Assembly: GCA_021785335.1 (NCBI GenBank)
Contig: JAJYFW010000147.1
Location: 1-5,725 of the forward strand
From: Pseudomonadota bacterium
GTDB lineage: Bacteria > Pseudomonadota > Alphaproteobacteria > Acetobacterales > Acetobacteraceae
Direction: 5' to 3'
Length of the DNA: 5,725 nt
Shown piece after piece: positions 5,364 to 5,725 of this stretch (position 1 is its first letter; each line of letters starts with the position of its first letter). Under the pieces are notes generated by a model. It saw only the letters and a list, made by a program, of their open reading frames with translations. It was not told the DNA's origin and made no database searches. The position numbers and the translations under genes are program-made.

Positions 5364-5725
5364 ATGGTTCCGGGACTGCATGCCGAGACGGAAGCGAATC
5401 TGCTGGCGGCGCTCGACCCCGCCGTGACGGCATTGCGTGCCGACAGTTACGACGACTGCTCGTTCTCGCTGTTCAGCGCGACCGACGCCGAGGTCCGCGC
5501 ACTCGGGATCGAGCCGATTGGTGATACGGACCTGACGGTTGTCGTCACCGACCCCGAGCGTCCGGTCGGACATGTCCGGGTCCATACCGGCGGGCGCGAC
5601 AACCTCCTGTTCTTCGATAACCGTTCCGCCGGCGGCCAGCTCTACGCCAGCATCCGCATGCTCGGCTCCGATGCCGCCGTGCTGTTCGCCGCGATCGGCG
5701 ATGCCTACGTCTCGCTTCCCGACAT
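5364..5725 (+). CDS. Unrecognised protein, possible repeat/beta-solenoid fold (3' partial)
   Basis: The open frame runs from ATG at 5364 to the window edge, 120 complete codons without a stop. An in-frame TGA (5361-5363) lies directly before the ATG, and GGAG (5354-5357) sits 6 nt upstream, so the start is well defined. Codon choice is GC-rich at third positions, like the neighbours. There is no signal peptide or membrane segment. I do not recognise the family. Residues 1-50 look like a mixed helical region. From about residue 57 the sequence turns to short hydrophobic strands separated by Gly/Asp/Asn turns. GRDNLLFF (77-84) is echoed 24 residues later by GSDAAVLF (101-108), which hints at stacked beta-solenoid coils such as those in hexapeptide-type acyltransferases. 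The position divergent from the rhamnose operon makes a role in surface polysaccharide plausible, but both fold and role are inference. Confidence 0.7.
   Translation, partial: MVPGLHAETEANLLAALDPAVTALRADSYDDCSFSLFSATDAEVRALGIEPIGDTDLTVVVTDPERPVGHVRVHTGGRDNLLFFDNRSAGGQLYASIRMLGSDAAVLFAAIGDAYVSLPD

Noticed and set aside
5199..5585. A 129-residue N-terminal extension of rfbB
   Set aside because: Family similarity begins exactly at the ATG at 5198. The extension crosses the intergenic region and the antisense of the divergent gene.
1..5725. Mobile elements, CRISPR arrays, tRNA or rRNA genes
   Set aside because: No repeated spacer pattern, transposase or integrase, terminal repeats, cloverleaf or rRNA-like sequence was seen on either strand.

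Overview
The window is gene-dense, strongly GC-rich DNA. It has the look of an alphaproteobacterium, perhaps Rhodospirillales or Acetobacteraceae. That placement is an inference from base composition, codon use and the style of the proteins; no marker gene is present to fix it.

Layout from left to right. (1) Positions 2-634, plus strand: the C-terminal three quarters of a short-chain dehydrogenase/reductase (SDR) whose Rossmann start lies outside the window. The classical Ser and YxxxK catalytic positions are replaced. (2) Positions 631-1602, minus strand: a D-2-hydroxyacid dehydrogenase of the glyoxylate/hydroxypyruvate reductase type. It converges on the SDR, and the two stop codons overlap. 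It probably starts at a TTG behind a good ribosome binding site. A 24-bp dyad lies just upstream, where an operator would be expected. (3) Positions 1819-5198, minus strand: a compact four-gene operon for dTDP-L-rhamnose, transcribed in the order rfbB, rfbA, rfbC, rfbD. (4) Positions 5199-5363: a divergent intergenic region containing a small hairpin followed by T5. (5) Positions 5364-5725, plus strand: the 5' end of an unrecognised gene that runs off the window.

The four rfb products form the complete route from glucose-1-phosphate plus dTTP to dTDP-L-rhamnose: RfbA makes dTDP-glucose, RfbB makes the 4-keto-6-deoxy sugar, RfbC epimerises it at C3 and C5, and RfbD reduces C4. All four keep the expected motifs and look functional. 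Junctions are tight: a 4-nt overlap (B/A), a 2-nt gap (A/C) and a 13-nt gap (C/D), which suggests translational coupling. The C/D gap is exactly spanned by a six-codon minicistron whose ends overlap the rfbC stop and the rfbD start. The pathway feeds O-antigen, capsule or exopolysaccharide, so the divergent gene at the right edge may belong to a surface-polysaccharide locus. The SDR and hydroxyacid dehydrogenase on the left look metabolically unrelated.

I found no RNA gene, insertion sequence, CRISPR array or clear mobile element. Most of the window is an ordinary sugar-nucleotide operon. The points that merit a second look are the catalytically degenerate SDR, the dyad-rich leader of the dehydrogenase gene, the C/D minicistron and the repeat pattern in the edge gene.
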